Below the pieces are notes generated by a model. The model was not told the origin of the DNA. It did no database searches and worked only from the letters and a program-made list of their open reading frames with translations. 31,979 nt of DNA, taken from contig CAYFMW010000021.1 of the NCBI GenBank assembly GCA_964344335.1, forward strand, positions 1 to 31,979. The letters are read 5' to 3'. Numbering within the stretch: the stretch's first letter is position 1; each line of letters begins with the position of its first letter. Source of the stretch: RUG11894 sp964344335 (GTDB lineage: Bacteria > Bacillota > Clostridia > Peptostreptococcales > Anaerovoracaceae). Of the stretch, positions 24,207 to 31,979 are shown in pieces. The translations under genes were made by a program, and so were the position numbers.

Positions 24207-25301
24207 TTATCCCACCGCTCCGCTCAGTTTGTACAGGAAAACCTCGGGTATATCGAGGTACATAAATAAGAATGAATATGCTTCATCCGGCTGAACAAGA
24301 CAGATGCAATGCTGCGCATCGTCGCCGCGATAAGAATAGTTTACTATAAAGTCCCCTATGCCGCCTATCGAAGCGAATATGGGGTCGTTCGTATCGACGA
24401 GCTCCGAACTCAGCCAATCCTTTTCCGGGCTACGCGCAGAATCGTAGGTCTCCAGCCTGAAGCGCCCTTCGTAATAGTATGTGGTTTCTTCGTCCGCTTT
24501 AATTGTAAAATAGTAATCCCGAGCCTCGGCATCGAATTCAGATCCGCCCGGATATATTGTAAGAGTAACGGTGGGGTTTTCTTCGTTGTCGACCCATTCT
24601 CCGGTAAGAAATTCGAAGTCCAAAGTTTCCGTATACAGGAAATTGGCGACGACCTCTCCGCAGAACGGATCGATAAGCATAACCATATCGTTGCTATAAT
24701 AGTGAATGCGAAGCATTCCGTCGCTATCGGCGATTAGAGATGCCGGCCAGAAATAATCCGCCTCTTCCCAACCCTCGGGCATAGAATCGTGAAATGCAAT
24801 GGTCTCTCCCTCGGGATTTACTCCGAAAATCCACGGGCCGAAATACCCTGTAAGGAAAAGATTGCCCTCTTCGTCAAAATCCCAGGAAGCGCTCTCGCCG
24901 CCGAAATCCTCGTTTACCCATCGAATTTCTCCTGAGTAAGGATCTAAGCAATAAATTGATCCTGCCGCAATGAACATGAACCCGGGTGTGCGGAGGCCTA
25001 TCTCCTGAATAACATCGCACTGTCCGACATTGTAAGTATCCGTGACATATTCCCAGGCCACACTTCCGCCGATAGCATGAGCAGTTATATGGCCCGTCAC
25101 CTGAGCCTTTTCATTATATTCCAGCTCCATGACTATGCCCTGTATCTGCGGCTCAGGGGGCTGAGGCGCCCCGGGCTCGGGAGCTTCCGGCTGTACGGGA
25201 GATACGGGAGGCTCATTATTTGCATTGCCTCCGCTTTTGCCGCAGGCTGCAAGTCCCGTCAACAGAATCATTACAAGAACAAGCGATATAAATTTTTTCA
25301 T
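24207..25301 (-). CDS. Lipoprotein of unknown function
   Basis: A 364-residue exported lipoprotein. The ATG at 25301 was chosen because GAGGGG lies 6 nt upstream and the protein then starts with a classical lipoprotein signal (MKK, hydrophobic core, lipobox LAAC with Cys20). A Pro/Glu/Gly-rich linker (about 26-52) is followed by a soluble domain with IYCLDPYSGEIRW and IDPFCGEVVANF-like stretches. These recall single blades of PQQ/WD-like beta-propellers, but I do not recognise the family. Co-translation with the D,D-carboxypeptidase suggests an envelope role; that is inference. Confidence 0.8.
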   Translation of the reverse strand: MKKFISLVLVMILLTGLAACGKSGGNANNEPPVSPVQPEAPEPGAPQPPEPQIQGIVMELEYNEKAQVTGHITAHAIGGSVAWEYVTDTYNVGQCDVIQEIGLRTPGFMFIAAGSIYCLDPYSGEIRWVNEDFGGESASWDFDEEGNLFLTGYFGPWIFGVNPEGETIAFHDSMPEGWEEADYFWPASLIADSDGMLRIHYYSNDMVMLIDPFCGEVVANFLYTETLDFEFLTGEWVDNEENPTVTLTIYPGGSEFDAEARDYYFTIKADEETTYYYEGRFRLETYDSARSPEKDWLSSELVDTNDPIFASIGGIGDFIVNYSYRGDDAQHCICLVQPDEAYSFLFMYLDIPEVFLYKLSGAVG

Positions 25302-25441
25302 ATTAGCCCCTCTACCTTCAGCTTCGGTATGCTTTAAGAAGCACACTGAATTCGCGTGCATTTTACTCTAAAAGTTTAGCACATCCTAAGCAAGGGGAAA
25401 ATATTAAAACCGAAATATTCATTTTCAGCTCAGGAATTTGG

Positions 25442-25882
25442 CTACTCGCCCCTAGCCTTCTTTTTTGCAAGCTCGTTCGCATTCTCGCTGCCCCTGAATA
25501 CGACGAATTTCCACCATAAGAATTCACCGACGAAGTTCAGGAGCATGGTAACAATTTTTATGATGTACTCGTTGATGCCGGCCCCGGCAGCCAATTGCCC
25601 GAGCCAGGCGGTGAGCGGAATGAAGGCCGCATAGAAAAGCCCCACCTTCAGCATGGCGATGGGAACATTGTTGGCCGACTTAAAGGTATAGCGCCTGTTG
25701 AGGGTGAAATTTCAAAGTACGGAAAGAACGACGGATATTACATGCTTTACATCGTAAGGCAGAGCGGTCAGGCTGTTTAAAGCGATAAAAGACAGGGCTT
25801 CGATGCCCGCGGCGGAAACGGAAAGCAGGGTGAATTTGACGGCCTGCTTTAAGGCTTCGCGGGAATTTTTATCTTCCGACAT
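25442..25882 (-). pseudogene. GtrA-family membrane protein interrupted by an in-frame TGA
   Basis: Translating from the ATG at 25882 (AGGAAG 8 nt upstream) gives a continuous 147-codon frame to 25442 whose only interruption is TGA at codon 57 (25714-25712). Around it the protein reads SVVLSVL*NFTLNRRYTFK, where GtrA-family proteins commonly have Trp before NF-LNRR, so a single TGG to TGA change explains it. Four hydrophobic segments and the C-terminal FLWWKFVVFRG match the small GtrA membrane family, involved in moving or binding lipid-linked sugars. TGA is a normal stop elsewhere here (rmuC, purO), so the gene is probably inactive unless read through; an internal ATG (25654) could yield a fragment. 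Confidence 0.8.
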
Positions 25883-25897
25883 GACTTAATCTTCCTT

Positions 25898-26403
25898 TCA
25901 ACGAATTTGATTTAAGTGCCTGAACAGTTTTTTATTGGCAGCATAAAGTTCTATAAATGCCTCATAATTTTTATCGTGCACGGCGCGAGCATTCGGATCG
26001 GGCATAAAGACGCGGTTCGGTTTAATCAATTTTTCGGCATCCCTCAGGTCGGCAATGCGACCAAGACCTACCGCAACCGCCAAGGCTGCACCCACCGAGC
26101 CCACATTCTGAGGTTCGGACACGGTCTCCACAGGAAGCTGCAGAACATCTGCGAGGATTCCCGCCGTCATCCGTGCAATAAGCGCATCCTTCACATCCAG
26201 CCACTTGTGCGCCTTGCCCGGGCGGCTTCATCGAGAAGAACCACGCTCTGAGCCTGTGCGCAGAAACTGATGCCGGCAATCTGAGAACATGCCACGGGAT
26301 TGCGCCTTGCGAGCCTGCGCGTCGTCTCGCACATGGCATCCCACCATTCATGAGGATTCTGCTCGACACCGGTCGTGCCGATATCATAGCTCAGAATCAT
26401 CAT
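25898..26403 (-). pseudogene. Remnant of an FGGY-family carbohydrate kinase (xylulokinase-like)
   Basis: About 500 bp of what should be roughly 1.5 kb. From 26403 the frame opens with MILSYDIGTTG, the N-terminal phosphate loop of FGGY kinases, but jumps at once to EQNPHEWWDAM, so about 30 residues are missing. After SFCAQAQSVVLLDEAA the frame is lost; the next frame reads GKAHKWLDVKDALIARMT (from a middle region) and then abruptly AGILADVLQLPVETV with the C-terminal ATP-site PQNVGSVGAALAVAVGLG. The order of pieces is preserved, which points to serial internal deletions rather than rearrangement. It cannot encode an active kinase. Confidence 0.82.
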
Positions 26404-26425
26404 CGTATTGCCCCCTTCTTAGACT

Positions 26426-27094
26426 TTAGGACAGCAGCGCCCCCTTTAAAAATTCAAATGTCTCCGAAATTACTTGCTCGTCGTATTCTTCCCTGTCTAT
26501 GTCCGGATTTTTATACATTTGAAAACGAATCTTATAGTAGTCGCAGACATAGGAGAATTGAAGCATAAGCAGGATATTGTCCATCAAAAAGGCGGCAGAG
26601 CCCGCATCCAGCTCGAGCCTAACCTCCCCCTTTTTCTGACCCTCCCGGAGCATGTTTATATAGCGCTGCGAAGTAAAGCTATCCAGGCTCCTGGGCACTT
26701 TTGAAATCAACTCCTGATTGCCGATCGACGACATCTCGTGATAAAGGCGAATTAAAGTGGCCTCTCGGCGCGAGGTTTTAACCACGAGGCTAATCAGAGC
26801 CTCTATTTTATCCGCGACGCTCAAATTATCGTCATCCACGACTTTGCCGGCATGCTCCTCAATCAGAGAAGACCCGTAATTGACTATGTAAAGAAATAGG
26901 TTCTCCTTGGTATTAAAATAGTGAAAAACAGAGCCCACGCTGATCCTGGCCTTCTCGGCTATGCGATTTGTGTTGGCCAATTCATAACCTCGCTCCGCAA
27001 ATTCAGCTATGGCCGCTTCTATAATCCGCTCCTGCTTTTCCGCATCCAGGCGCTTAAAACTCTCGTTGGCAAAATCGTTCATCATACTACTCAT
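26426..27094 (-). CDS. TetR/AcrR-family transcriptional regulator
   Basis: A 222-residue TetR-type repressor. The N-terminal DNA-binding domain (about residues 17-66) reads KQERIIEAAIAEFAERGYE followed by the helix-turn-helix TNRIAEKARISVGSVFHYF and the usual NTKENLF. The C-terminal ligand-binding part is divergent, as expected, so the ligand is unknown. The first ATG is 14 nt from GAGGAG; ATGs at codons 4 and 5 are alternatives. It is divergent from the broken aminotransferase gene, and the shared 260-bp region contains two identical-core dyads suited to a TetR dimer. It appears intact although the flanking genes are not. Confidence 0.92.
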   Translation of the reverse strand: MSSMMNDFANESFKRLDAEKQERIIEAAIAEFAERGYELANTNRIAEKARISVGSVFHYFNTKENLFLYIVNYGSSLIEEHAGKVVDDDNLSVADKIEALISLVVKTSRREATLIRLYHEMSSIGNQELISKVPRSLDSFTSQRYINMLREGQKKGEVRLELDAGSAAFLMDNILLMLQFSYVCDYYKIRFQMYKNPDIDREEYDEQVISETFEFLKGALLS

Positions 27095-27169
27095 GTAATC
27101 AGTTAAAACTCCTCGTTTGACTATCGCAATTAATTATCTTTTCTCTAAATACTTTGACAGCACGGCGTG

Positions 27170-27185
27170 TTGAGTGGAGACTCAA
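27170..27185. promoter_or_regulatory. Putative TetR operator 1
   Basis: TTGAGT-GGAG-ACTCAA is a perfect 6-bp dyad with a 4-bp spacer. It lies just downstream of the predicted start of the tetR transcript (about 27189), well placed for autorepression. The same dyad recurs at 27292-27309. Confidence 0.7.
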
Positions 27186-27195
27186 TCATCTTGTG

Positions 27196-27225
27196 CTTAT
27201 ACTACCACATAAAATAAAAAAACAA
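27196..27225 (-). promoter_or_regulatory. Promoter of the tetR-family gene
   Basis: On the minus strand TTGTTT (27225-27220) and TATAAG (27201-27196) are 18 bp apart. Initiation near 27189 places operator 1 at the start of the transcribed region. Confidence 0.5.
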
Positions 27226-27291
27226 AATCCTTTCCCGCAGATTTACTGTATTACTCTGCTTGATTTTTACCGGCAATCGTGATAAATTTGC

Positions 27292-27309
27292 ATTGAGTCT
27301 TAACTCAAT
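27292..27309. promoter_or_regulatory. Putative TetR operator 2
   Basis: ATTGAGT-CTTA-ACTCAAT is a perfect 7-bp dyad with a 4-bp spacer, sharing the TTGAGT-N4-ACTCAA core of operator 1. It lies 47 bp before the plus-strand start codon at 27356, within the expected promoter of the aminotransferase/aldehyde dehydrogenase genes. The centres of the two dyads are 123 bp apart. Confidence 0.7.
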
Positions 27310-27355
27310 TTTTCGAATAACCACCGATAGATATATAACAACCAAGGAGGTCGTC

Positions 27356-29163
27356 ATGGTAGATTTAAGCGCGGCAACAACTCAAAGACATATCGAAGCA
27401 CTGGACGAGTTGATTAAAAAAACCCATATATTCCGTATCCCCCGATGCTCTGGCAAGCTACGAAGCGGAGTATTTCGGGAAAAAGTGCGTCAAGAGCTAC
27501 GAGATGATACAGGAAGCTAAAAAATATATTCCGGGAGGCGTACAGCACAACCTCGCCTTCAATCATCCCTTCCCTCTCGTCTTTACAAAGGCGGAAGGCG
27601 CTTATCTGGAAGATCTGGACGGCAACCGCTATTTCGACTTTCTGCAGGCGGGAGGCCCGACAGTGCTGGGTTCAAATCCCCCTGAAGTGCGCGAAAAGGT
27701 AATCGAGCTGCTCAATACCTGCGGCCCCTCGACCGGGCTCTTTCATGAATACGAATATCACATAGCCAAACTGGTCACCGAACTGATTCCGTCCGTTACC
27801 TGGCTTCGACTGCTGAACTCGGGCCCACGGCATTCCACGCTTTATTTTCAAAGGGATTGACGAATTTTTCCCGGGCGACCTCGATTCGCTCGAAAGCAAG
27901 CTCAAGCGCAATAAGCTGCGCGGAGGAACGGCTGCCGTTATGCTCGAACCAGTCGGGCCCGAGAGCGGCACGCGCCCCATCAGCGTGGACTTCGTCAAAG
28001 GAGCGGCCGAACTCTGCAAGGAATACGGCGCCCTGCTGATTTTCGACGAAGTGGTGACGGCATTCAGGCTATCGCCTCACGGCGCGCAGGGAATCATGGG
28101 TGTTGAACCCGACCTCACCGTCTTCGGCAAGGTGATAGCCGGCGGCTACCCCGGAGCGGGCGGCGTCGGAGGCAAGGAAGAATTCCGCAAATACCTCGCA
28201 GCCGGAATACAAACCGGCGACAAGGTTAAAAAGGCTCTCGTAGGCGGCACCATGGCGGCAACACCCCTTTCGGCCCTCGCCGGATATTATACTCTTAAGC
28301 GCATTTACGAAACAAATGCCTGCGAGCAGGCCAATGCGATGGGAGATCGCCTTACGGCGGGTCTTAAGGAGCTGATCAAAAAGCATAAGCTCCCCTTCGT
28401 CGCATTCAATCAGGGTTCGATCTGCCATCTGGAGACCGTGGGAACCATGCATTTCAGCGTCAACTGGGCAAAGCCCTGGACAATTCCGGCCTTCCTCAGC
28501 GAAACCTCAAAGCGCAAAGCCGAGATGGAGCATATGGGCGCGGCCTATATGGCGAAAGGTCTGGTAACCCTGGCCGGCAGCAAAAAATTGCACGAAGCTA
28601 TGAACGCCACCCTCGCGCGCAGCGATGCGAAGCTTGTTCTCATGGGAAGACACGGCGCTTTTATACTGGCGAAAACGCCGGAAGAGTGCCTTAGCCTAGC
28701 CGGAGATTTGGAATGCTTTTGCACCGACCTTTACGCAGAGCTCATCGGAAGAAAAATAACTCAAAGGTCCGATATATTGAGCGACAGCGACAAGGAAAAA
28801 GATCTGGCAGCATCGCTGCGCAAAACAACAGAGGAATGCATAGCCGTATCCGTCGATTACGAAGTTCTGCCATGGCTTTCGCGCAGCTTAAAACCTTATC
28901 TCGACGATTTTGCACAGATTTGCGGGGTCAGCGTCAGCCAAAAGCGCGACTCGTCGAATGTAGTCTTCGACCCGAAGGCGCAGGTTGCAATCTGTTTCGG
29001 CAAGGACGAAGCGGACGCGAGAAATGTACGCGCCGTACTGGAAAAGAACGCCAGAGCCGCCAATATCGCGCAGCTCTCCGGCCTTAAGCCGATAGCCGCA
29101 TGGGAAGCATTCGCAATGCGCCTCGTCTATCAGAAGAAATACTCCAAACAGGCAAAGCCTTAG
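27356..29163 (+). pseudogene. Class III PLP-dependent aminotransferase, broken by a frameshift and an internal deletion
   Basis: Reading starts at ATG 27356 (AAGGAGG 5 nt upstream). After codon ELIKK the frame breaks at an A7 run (27416-27422); removing one A restores it into YSVSPDALASYEAEYFGKK and on to IPGGVQHNLAF, typical of glutamate-1-semialdehyde-aminomutase-like enzymes. At about 27819-27824 the sequence jumps from LRLLNSG to AHGIPRFIFKGIDEFFPGD in another frame; the missing stretch, roughly 35-45 residues, should hold the PLP-phosphate GTEA and YHG motifs. The rest (IFDEVVTAFR, the PLP lysine in FGKVIAGG) runs open to 29163, with a C-terminal extension of over 100 residues I do not recognise. 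Probably inactive. Confidence 0.85.
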
Positions 29164-29174
29164 AGGACATCGCC

Positions 29175-30551
29175 ATGAAGCACGAAGAAATCCGACTCGC
29201 ATTCGAACAATCGCAATCAGTTTTTGCAAGCGGCGCGACGCGCGCCTACGGCGACAGAATGCGCATGCTCAATGCGCTCGAGTCCGGAATTCGAAGTCAG
29301 GAAGAGAATCTGATCCGCGCACTTAAAAGCGATATGAATAAAAGCCCTCACGAGGCATTCATCACCGAACTGAGCCTCGTATATGGGGAGCTCAGGTATG
29401 CAAAGGGGCAGCTGCGAAGATGGATGAAGCCCAAAAAGGTCTTGCCGTCCATAGCACAGCTGCCCTCCTCCGTTCGCGTTCTGCCGGAACCCTACGGCGT
29501 ATGCCTGGTAATGTCGCCGTGGAATTATCCGGTCTTACTCACTCTGAGCCCCCTTATAGGGGCAATCGCAGCCGGCAATACCTGCCTGCTTAAGCCTTCC
29601 GCATACAGCCCCGCTACATCGGCGGCCATAGCCTCTATCATTTCCGACAGCCTTCCGAAGGGCGTATGCAATGTAATTGAAGGCGGCAGGAAGGAAAACG
29701 AATCCCTTCTCGACCTCCCCTTCGACTGCATATTCTTTACCGGAAGTCCGGCCGTGGGCCGCCTGGTTATGGAAAAGGCGGCGAAGCAGCTTACGCCCGT
29801 TACCTTGGAACTCGGCGGCAGATCTCCTGTAATAGTCGACGAAAACGCAGATATTGAAAAGACGGCCAAGCGCCTTGCATTCGGCAAGCTGACGAATGCA
29901 GGGCAAACCTGCATAGCGCCGAATCATGTCTTTGTCCATAAAAGCGTCATGAACGAATTAGTCGAGGCGTTCGTCAGGAACTTTTCCGAAACTTTCCAAT
30001 CCGAAGAGCACTATCTGAGCGATTATCCGCGCATAGTAAACGAACGCCATTTTGAGCGACTGATGAAACTTCTCGAGGGTGAACAGATCGCTGCAGGCGG
30101 CTTGGGCAATCCCGAAACCTTGCAGATTGCGCCGACGATCGTGCTCAATCCGCATCGCGACGCAGCAGTGATGAACGAAGAAATCTTCGGTCCCATCCTG
30201 CCCGTGCTCGAATACGAAGATTTGGACACTCTTGTCCGCGAAATAAAAAAAGAACCGAAACCGCTGGCGTTTTATTACTTCAGCAAGGATACGAAGCGAG
30301 CGGAACGGGTCATGCGGGAGCTCTCCTTCGGAGGAGGCTGCATCAACGACTGCCTGCTCCATATTACATCGCCGCGCGCGCCTTTCGGAGGCGTCGGAAA
30401 CAGCGGGATGGGAAGCTATCACGGCTACGAAAGTTTCAGAACCTTCAGCCATTTTAAAACCGTGCTTAAAAAGTCTCTATTCTTCGATGTATCGCTGCGC
30501 TATCACCCGTTTACAAAGAAGAAAAGCGAACAGGCGCGGAGGATTCTATAA
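29175..30551 (+). CDS. Aldehyde dehydrogenase family protein (class 3-like)
   Basis: A 458-residue NAD(P)-dependent aldehyde dehydrogenase. It lacks the long N-terminal arm, like class 3/fatty-aldehyde enzymes. Motifs: SPWNYP with catalytic Asn117, FTGSPAVG of the cofactor site, LELGGRSP with Glu212, NAGQTC with nucleophile Cys246, and NEEIFGPILPV. The start at ATG 29175 is favoured by AGAGGA 8 nt upstream, which overlaps the stop of the broken aminotransferase; an upstream in-frame ATG would lie inside that gene. It is the second gene of what was probably an aminotransferase-aldehyde dehydrogenase unit controlled by the TetR protein. All catalytic residues are intact; the substrate is unknown. 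Confidence 0.93.
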   Translation: MKHEEIRLAFEQSQSVFASGATRAYGDRMRMLNALESGIRSQEENLIRALKSDMNKSPHEAFITELSLVYGELRYAKGQLRRWMKPKKVLPSIAQLPSSVRVLPEPYGVCLVMSPWNYPVLLTLSPLIGAIAAGNTCLLKPSAYSPATSAAIASIISDSLPKGVCNVIEGGRKENESLLDLPFDCIFFTGSPAVGRLVMEKAAKQLTPVTLELGGRSPVIVDENADIEKTAKRLAFGKLTNAGQTCIAPNHVFVHKSVMNELVEAFVRNFSETFQSEEHYLSDYPRIVNERHFERLMKLLEGEQIAAGGLGNPETLQIAPTIVLNPHRDAAVMNEEIFGPILPVLEYEDLDTLVREIKKEPKPLAFYYFSKDTKRAERVMRELSFGGGCINDCLLHITSPRAPFGGVGNSGMGSYHGYESFRTFSHFKTVLKKSLFFDVSLRYHPFTKKKSEQARRIL

Positions 30552-30592
30552 GGCGTAAACAAAGTCCCGCAGGGAGGAAAACGAAGAAAGAT

Positions 30593-31753
30593 ATGAAAAA
30601 GGAAGATTTCTTTAATTTAGATATAAATGCGGATTTGCTCTTTAAACCCGCAGAAAAGCCTGCGGCAATGCTGATGCTGGATTATGTCCGCACGGAACTT
30701 GCAGGATTTGACGAAAAGCCCTTTTCGGATGTAGATGCCTTAGTTTTTGCCCAGTTTGCCTATGCCAGACTGCACGAAGAAGATTATTCGTTTGTGCCTT
30801 CGGCTGAACCAGTTTTTATAAGAGACACATACCGAGCAGAAAACTTCGACTTTATGTACAGCAATATTCCTGAATACGATAAAAACATTCAGCTTATTAC
30901 AGCTATGGCGGCAAGTCCGAGATTCAGAAATATACGAATACTCGATTATGAAGATGTATACGACAGTAACCTGGTATTGCAATTCTCCGCCATGACATTC
31001 GAAATGACGGAGGGTTTTTTAGTATCTTTCCGCGGAACGGATTCAACTTTTACGGGATGGAAAGAAGACTTCAATATGTCATTCATGGACAGCATACCCG
31101 CGCAGGAAGAAGCGCTTCGATACCTGCAAAGAGCTGCGGGAAATTTTAATGGACCTATAAGACTCTGCGGTCATTCAAAGGGCGGAAACCTGTCCATGTA
31201 TGCGGCGCTGAACTGCGACAAGCAAACAAGAGACAGGATAATATCCGTTCACGATTTGGACGGCCCGGGCTTTAAAAATCCGGAGATATATGCGCAGGCT
31301 TATTCCGAAATCTCGGAAAAAGTAACAAAAATATTGCCGGAATCTTCAATCGTAGGTCTTCTTTTAAATGGCGCAGATGAGAACTCTAAAATTGTAAAGA
31401 GTTCGGGGATAGGCATAATGCAGCACTCATCTTTTACTTGGAAGATAAAGGACGGCGAATTTGTAGAGGGCAAGAGAATTACGGAAGTGTCCAAAAATAT
31501 AGACAAGTCAATCTCCACATGGCTTAAAGGAATAAGCCCGGAGGATAGAGAGCTCTTTATAGATACCCTGTTCGAAGTATTAAACGCAAGCGGGGCAAAT
31601 ACATTCCATGAGCTTTATTCCGCAGGGCCCGAACAGCTTGCCGCCATGTATAAAGCCATAAAGAATCTCCCGGAGGCTGTTAAGAAAAACACCACAAAAA
31701 TTCTGAGAAGTCTATTCGAAACCTCAATTAAAACATTGATTTCCGAGGATTAG
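30593..31753 (+). CDS. Alpha/beta-hydrolase-fold protein, DUF2974/Mbeg1-like
   Basis: A 386-residue protein with a lipase-like nucleophile elbow CGHSKGGN (Ser195 in GHSKG) after a strand reading GFLVSFRGTDSTFTGWKEDF, the arrangement found in the Mbeg1-like/DUF2974 family. A conserved DLDGPGF follows, supplying a candidate catalytic Asp. No signal peptide or clear membrane segment is visible, so it is probably cytoplasmic. The 3' part is helical and of unknown role. The gene is visibly richer in A and T than its neighbours. It lies 41 nt after the aldehyde dehydrogenase stop, with GGGAGG about 15 nt before the ATG, and ends at a hairpin terminator. Substrate unknown. Confidence 0.82.
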   Translation: MKKEDFFNLDINADLLFKPAEKPAAMLMLDYVRTELAGFDEKPFSDVDALVFAQFAYARLHEEDYSFVPSAEPVFIRDTYRAENFDFMYSNIPEYDKNIQLITAMAASPRFRNIRILDYEDVYDSNLVLQFSAMTFEMTEGFLVSFRGTDSTFTGWKEDFNMSFMDSIPAQEEALRYLQRAAGNFNGPIRLCGHSKGGNLSMYAALNCDKQTRDRIISVHDLDGPGFKNPEIYAQAYSEISEKVTKILPESSIVGLLLNGADENSKIVKSSGIGIMQHSSFTWKIKDGEFVEGKRITEVSKNIDKSISTWLKGISPEDRELFIDTLFEVLNASGANTFHELYSAGPEQLAAMYKAIKNLPEAVKKNTTKILRSLFETSIKTLISED

Positions 31754-31762
31754 CAGTATATC

Positions 31763-31810
31763 TAAAAATCTGCGGCCACTTATAATATCTGACCGCAGAT
31801 TCGTTTTGTA
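31763..31810. terminator. Bidirectional terminator
   Basis: AATCTGCGG (31767-31775) pairs with CCGCAGATT (31793-31801). On the plus strand the stem is followed by CGTTTTG, and on the minus strand by TTTTTAG, so it can end both the plus-strand hydrolase gene (stop 31753) and the minus-strand gene entering from the right (stop 31818). Confidence 0.75.
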
Positions 31811-31817
31811 TTGAATA

Positions 31818-31979
31818 CTACTTTTGACTCTCTGCCCAGAGTTCATCGGCTTTGGGAGTCCAGCGCTCCGCGTAAGGCTTACATTTTGCATACAAGTCGT
31901 CGATGTTTTCGGGAGACTGCATATCCGTTGAATGAGCCCCCGTCTTATTGACCATGTTGCATAAGCATTCCGGATTTTC
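31818..31979 (-). CDS. C-terminal 53 residues of an unidentified protein (partial)
   Basis: An open minus-strand frame runs from the window edge to TAG at 31820-31818 and encodes 53 residues ending YAERWTPKADELWAESQK. It is hydrophilic, with three cysteines and two tryptophans. Codon use looks protein-coding and the stop is followed directly by a terminator hairpin, which supports a real 3' end. I do not recognise the family; the rest of the gene lies beyond the window. Confidence 0.6.
   Translation of the reverse strand, partial: ENPECLCNMVNKTGAHSTDMQSPENIDDLYAKCKPYAERWTPKADELWAESQK

Noticed and set aside
25442..25882. TGA read as Trp or selenocysteine throughout the genome
   Set aside because: TGA ends several intact genes here and Trp is coded by TGG in them; no convincing SECIS-like stem follows the TGA.
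29100..29174. Longer aldehyde dehydrogenase with start at 29100
   Set aside because: The extra 25 residues overlap the end of the aminotransferase frame; a ribosome binding site and the normal N-terminus point to 29175.

Overview
The window looks like a chromosomal stretch from an anaerobic Firmicute of class Clostridia. The main reasons are a fused IspH (LytB)-ribosomal protein S1 gene, a purE-C-F-M-N-(O)-H-D-L gene order, strong AGGAGG-type ribosome binding sites and a moderately high GC content for the group. I cannot name a genus. No stretch longer than about 300 bases lacks a gene or gene remnant. There is no CRISPR array, insertion sequence, phage gene or rRNA.

Layout. Positions 1-5440 (all minus strand) carry tRNA-Ser(CGA), a diacylglycerol-kinase-like lipid kinase, pyrimidine-nucleoside phosphorylase, phosphopentomutase, a calcineurin-like phosphoesterase and RmuC, packed as one likely operon with a nucleoside-salvage core. 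A secreted GH18 protein (5559-7208, plus) diverges from it, probably from a leaderless mRNA, and meets a shikimate-kinase-like gene tail to tail. Positions 7784-11451 (minus) encode the IspH-S1 fusion with a very acidic, repeat-containing tail, and RarA.

Positions 11541-22778 are the centre of the window: a nine-gene minus-strand operon purE-purC-purF-purM-purN-purO-purH(AICAR transformylase only)-purD-purL. It has a recognisable promoter, a 34-bp palindrome upstream and a terminator downstream. Two things stand out. IMP synthesis ends with an archaeal-type PurO plus a stand-alone AICAR transformylase instead of bifunctional PurH. Both glutamine-dependent enzymes, PurF and PurL, have lost their glutaminase nucleophile cysteine and several glutamine-site residues, while their synthase halves look intact. 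The inference is a de novo purine pathway that takes free ammonia, or ammonia from an unknown partner, at both amidation steps.

Positions 22964-25301 (minus) encode a D,D-carboxypeptidase and a lipoprotein. Positions 25442-29163 are an eroding segment: a GtrA-family gene with an in-frame TGA, an FGGY sugar-kinase remnant with large internal deletions, and a class III aminotransferase with a frameshift and an internal deletion. They surround an intact TetR regulator whose divergent promoter region holds two matching TTGAGT-N4-ACTCAA dyads, probably its operators. An intact aldehyde dehydrogenase and an AT-richer alpha/beta-hydrolase-like (DUF2974/Mbeg1-like) gene follow on the plus strand. A bidirectional terminator and the 3' end of an unidentified minus-strand gene close the window.
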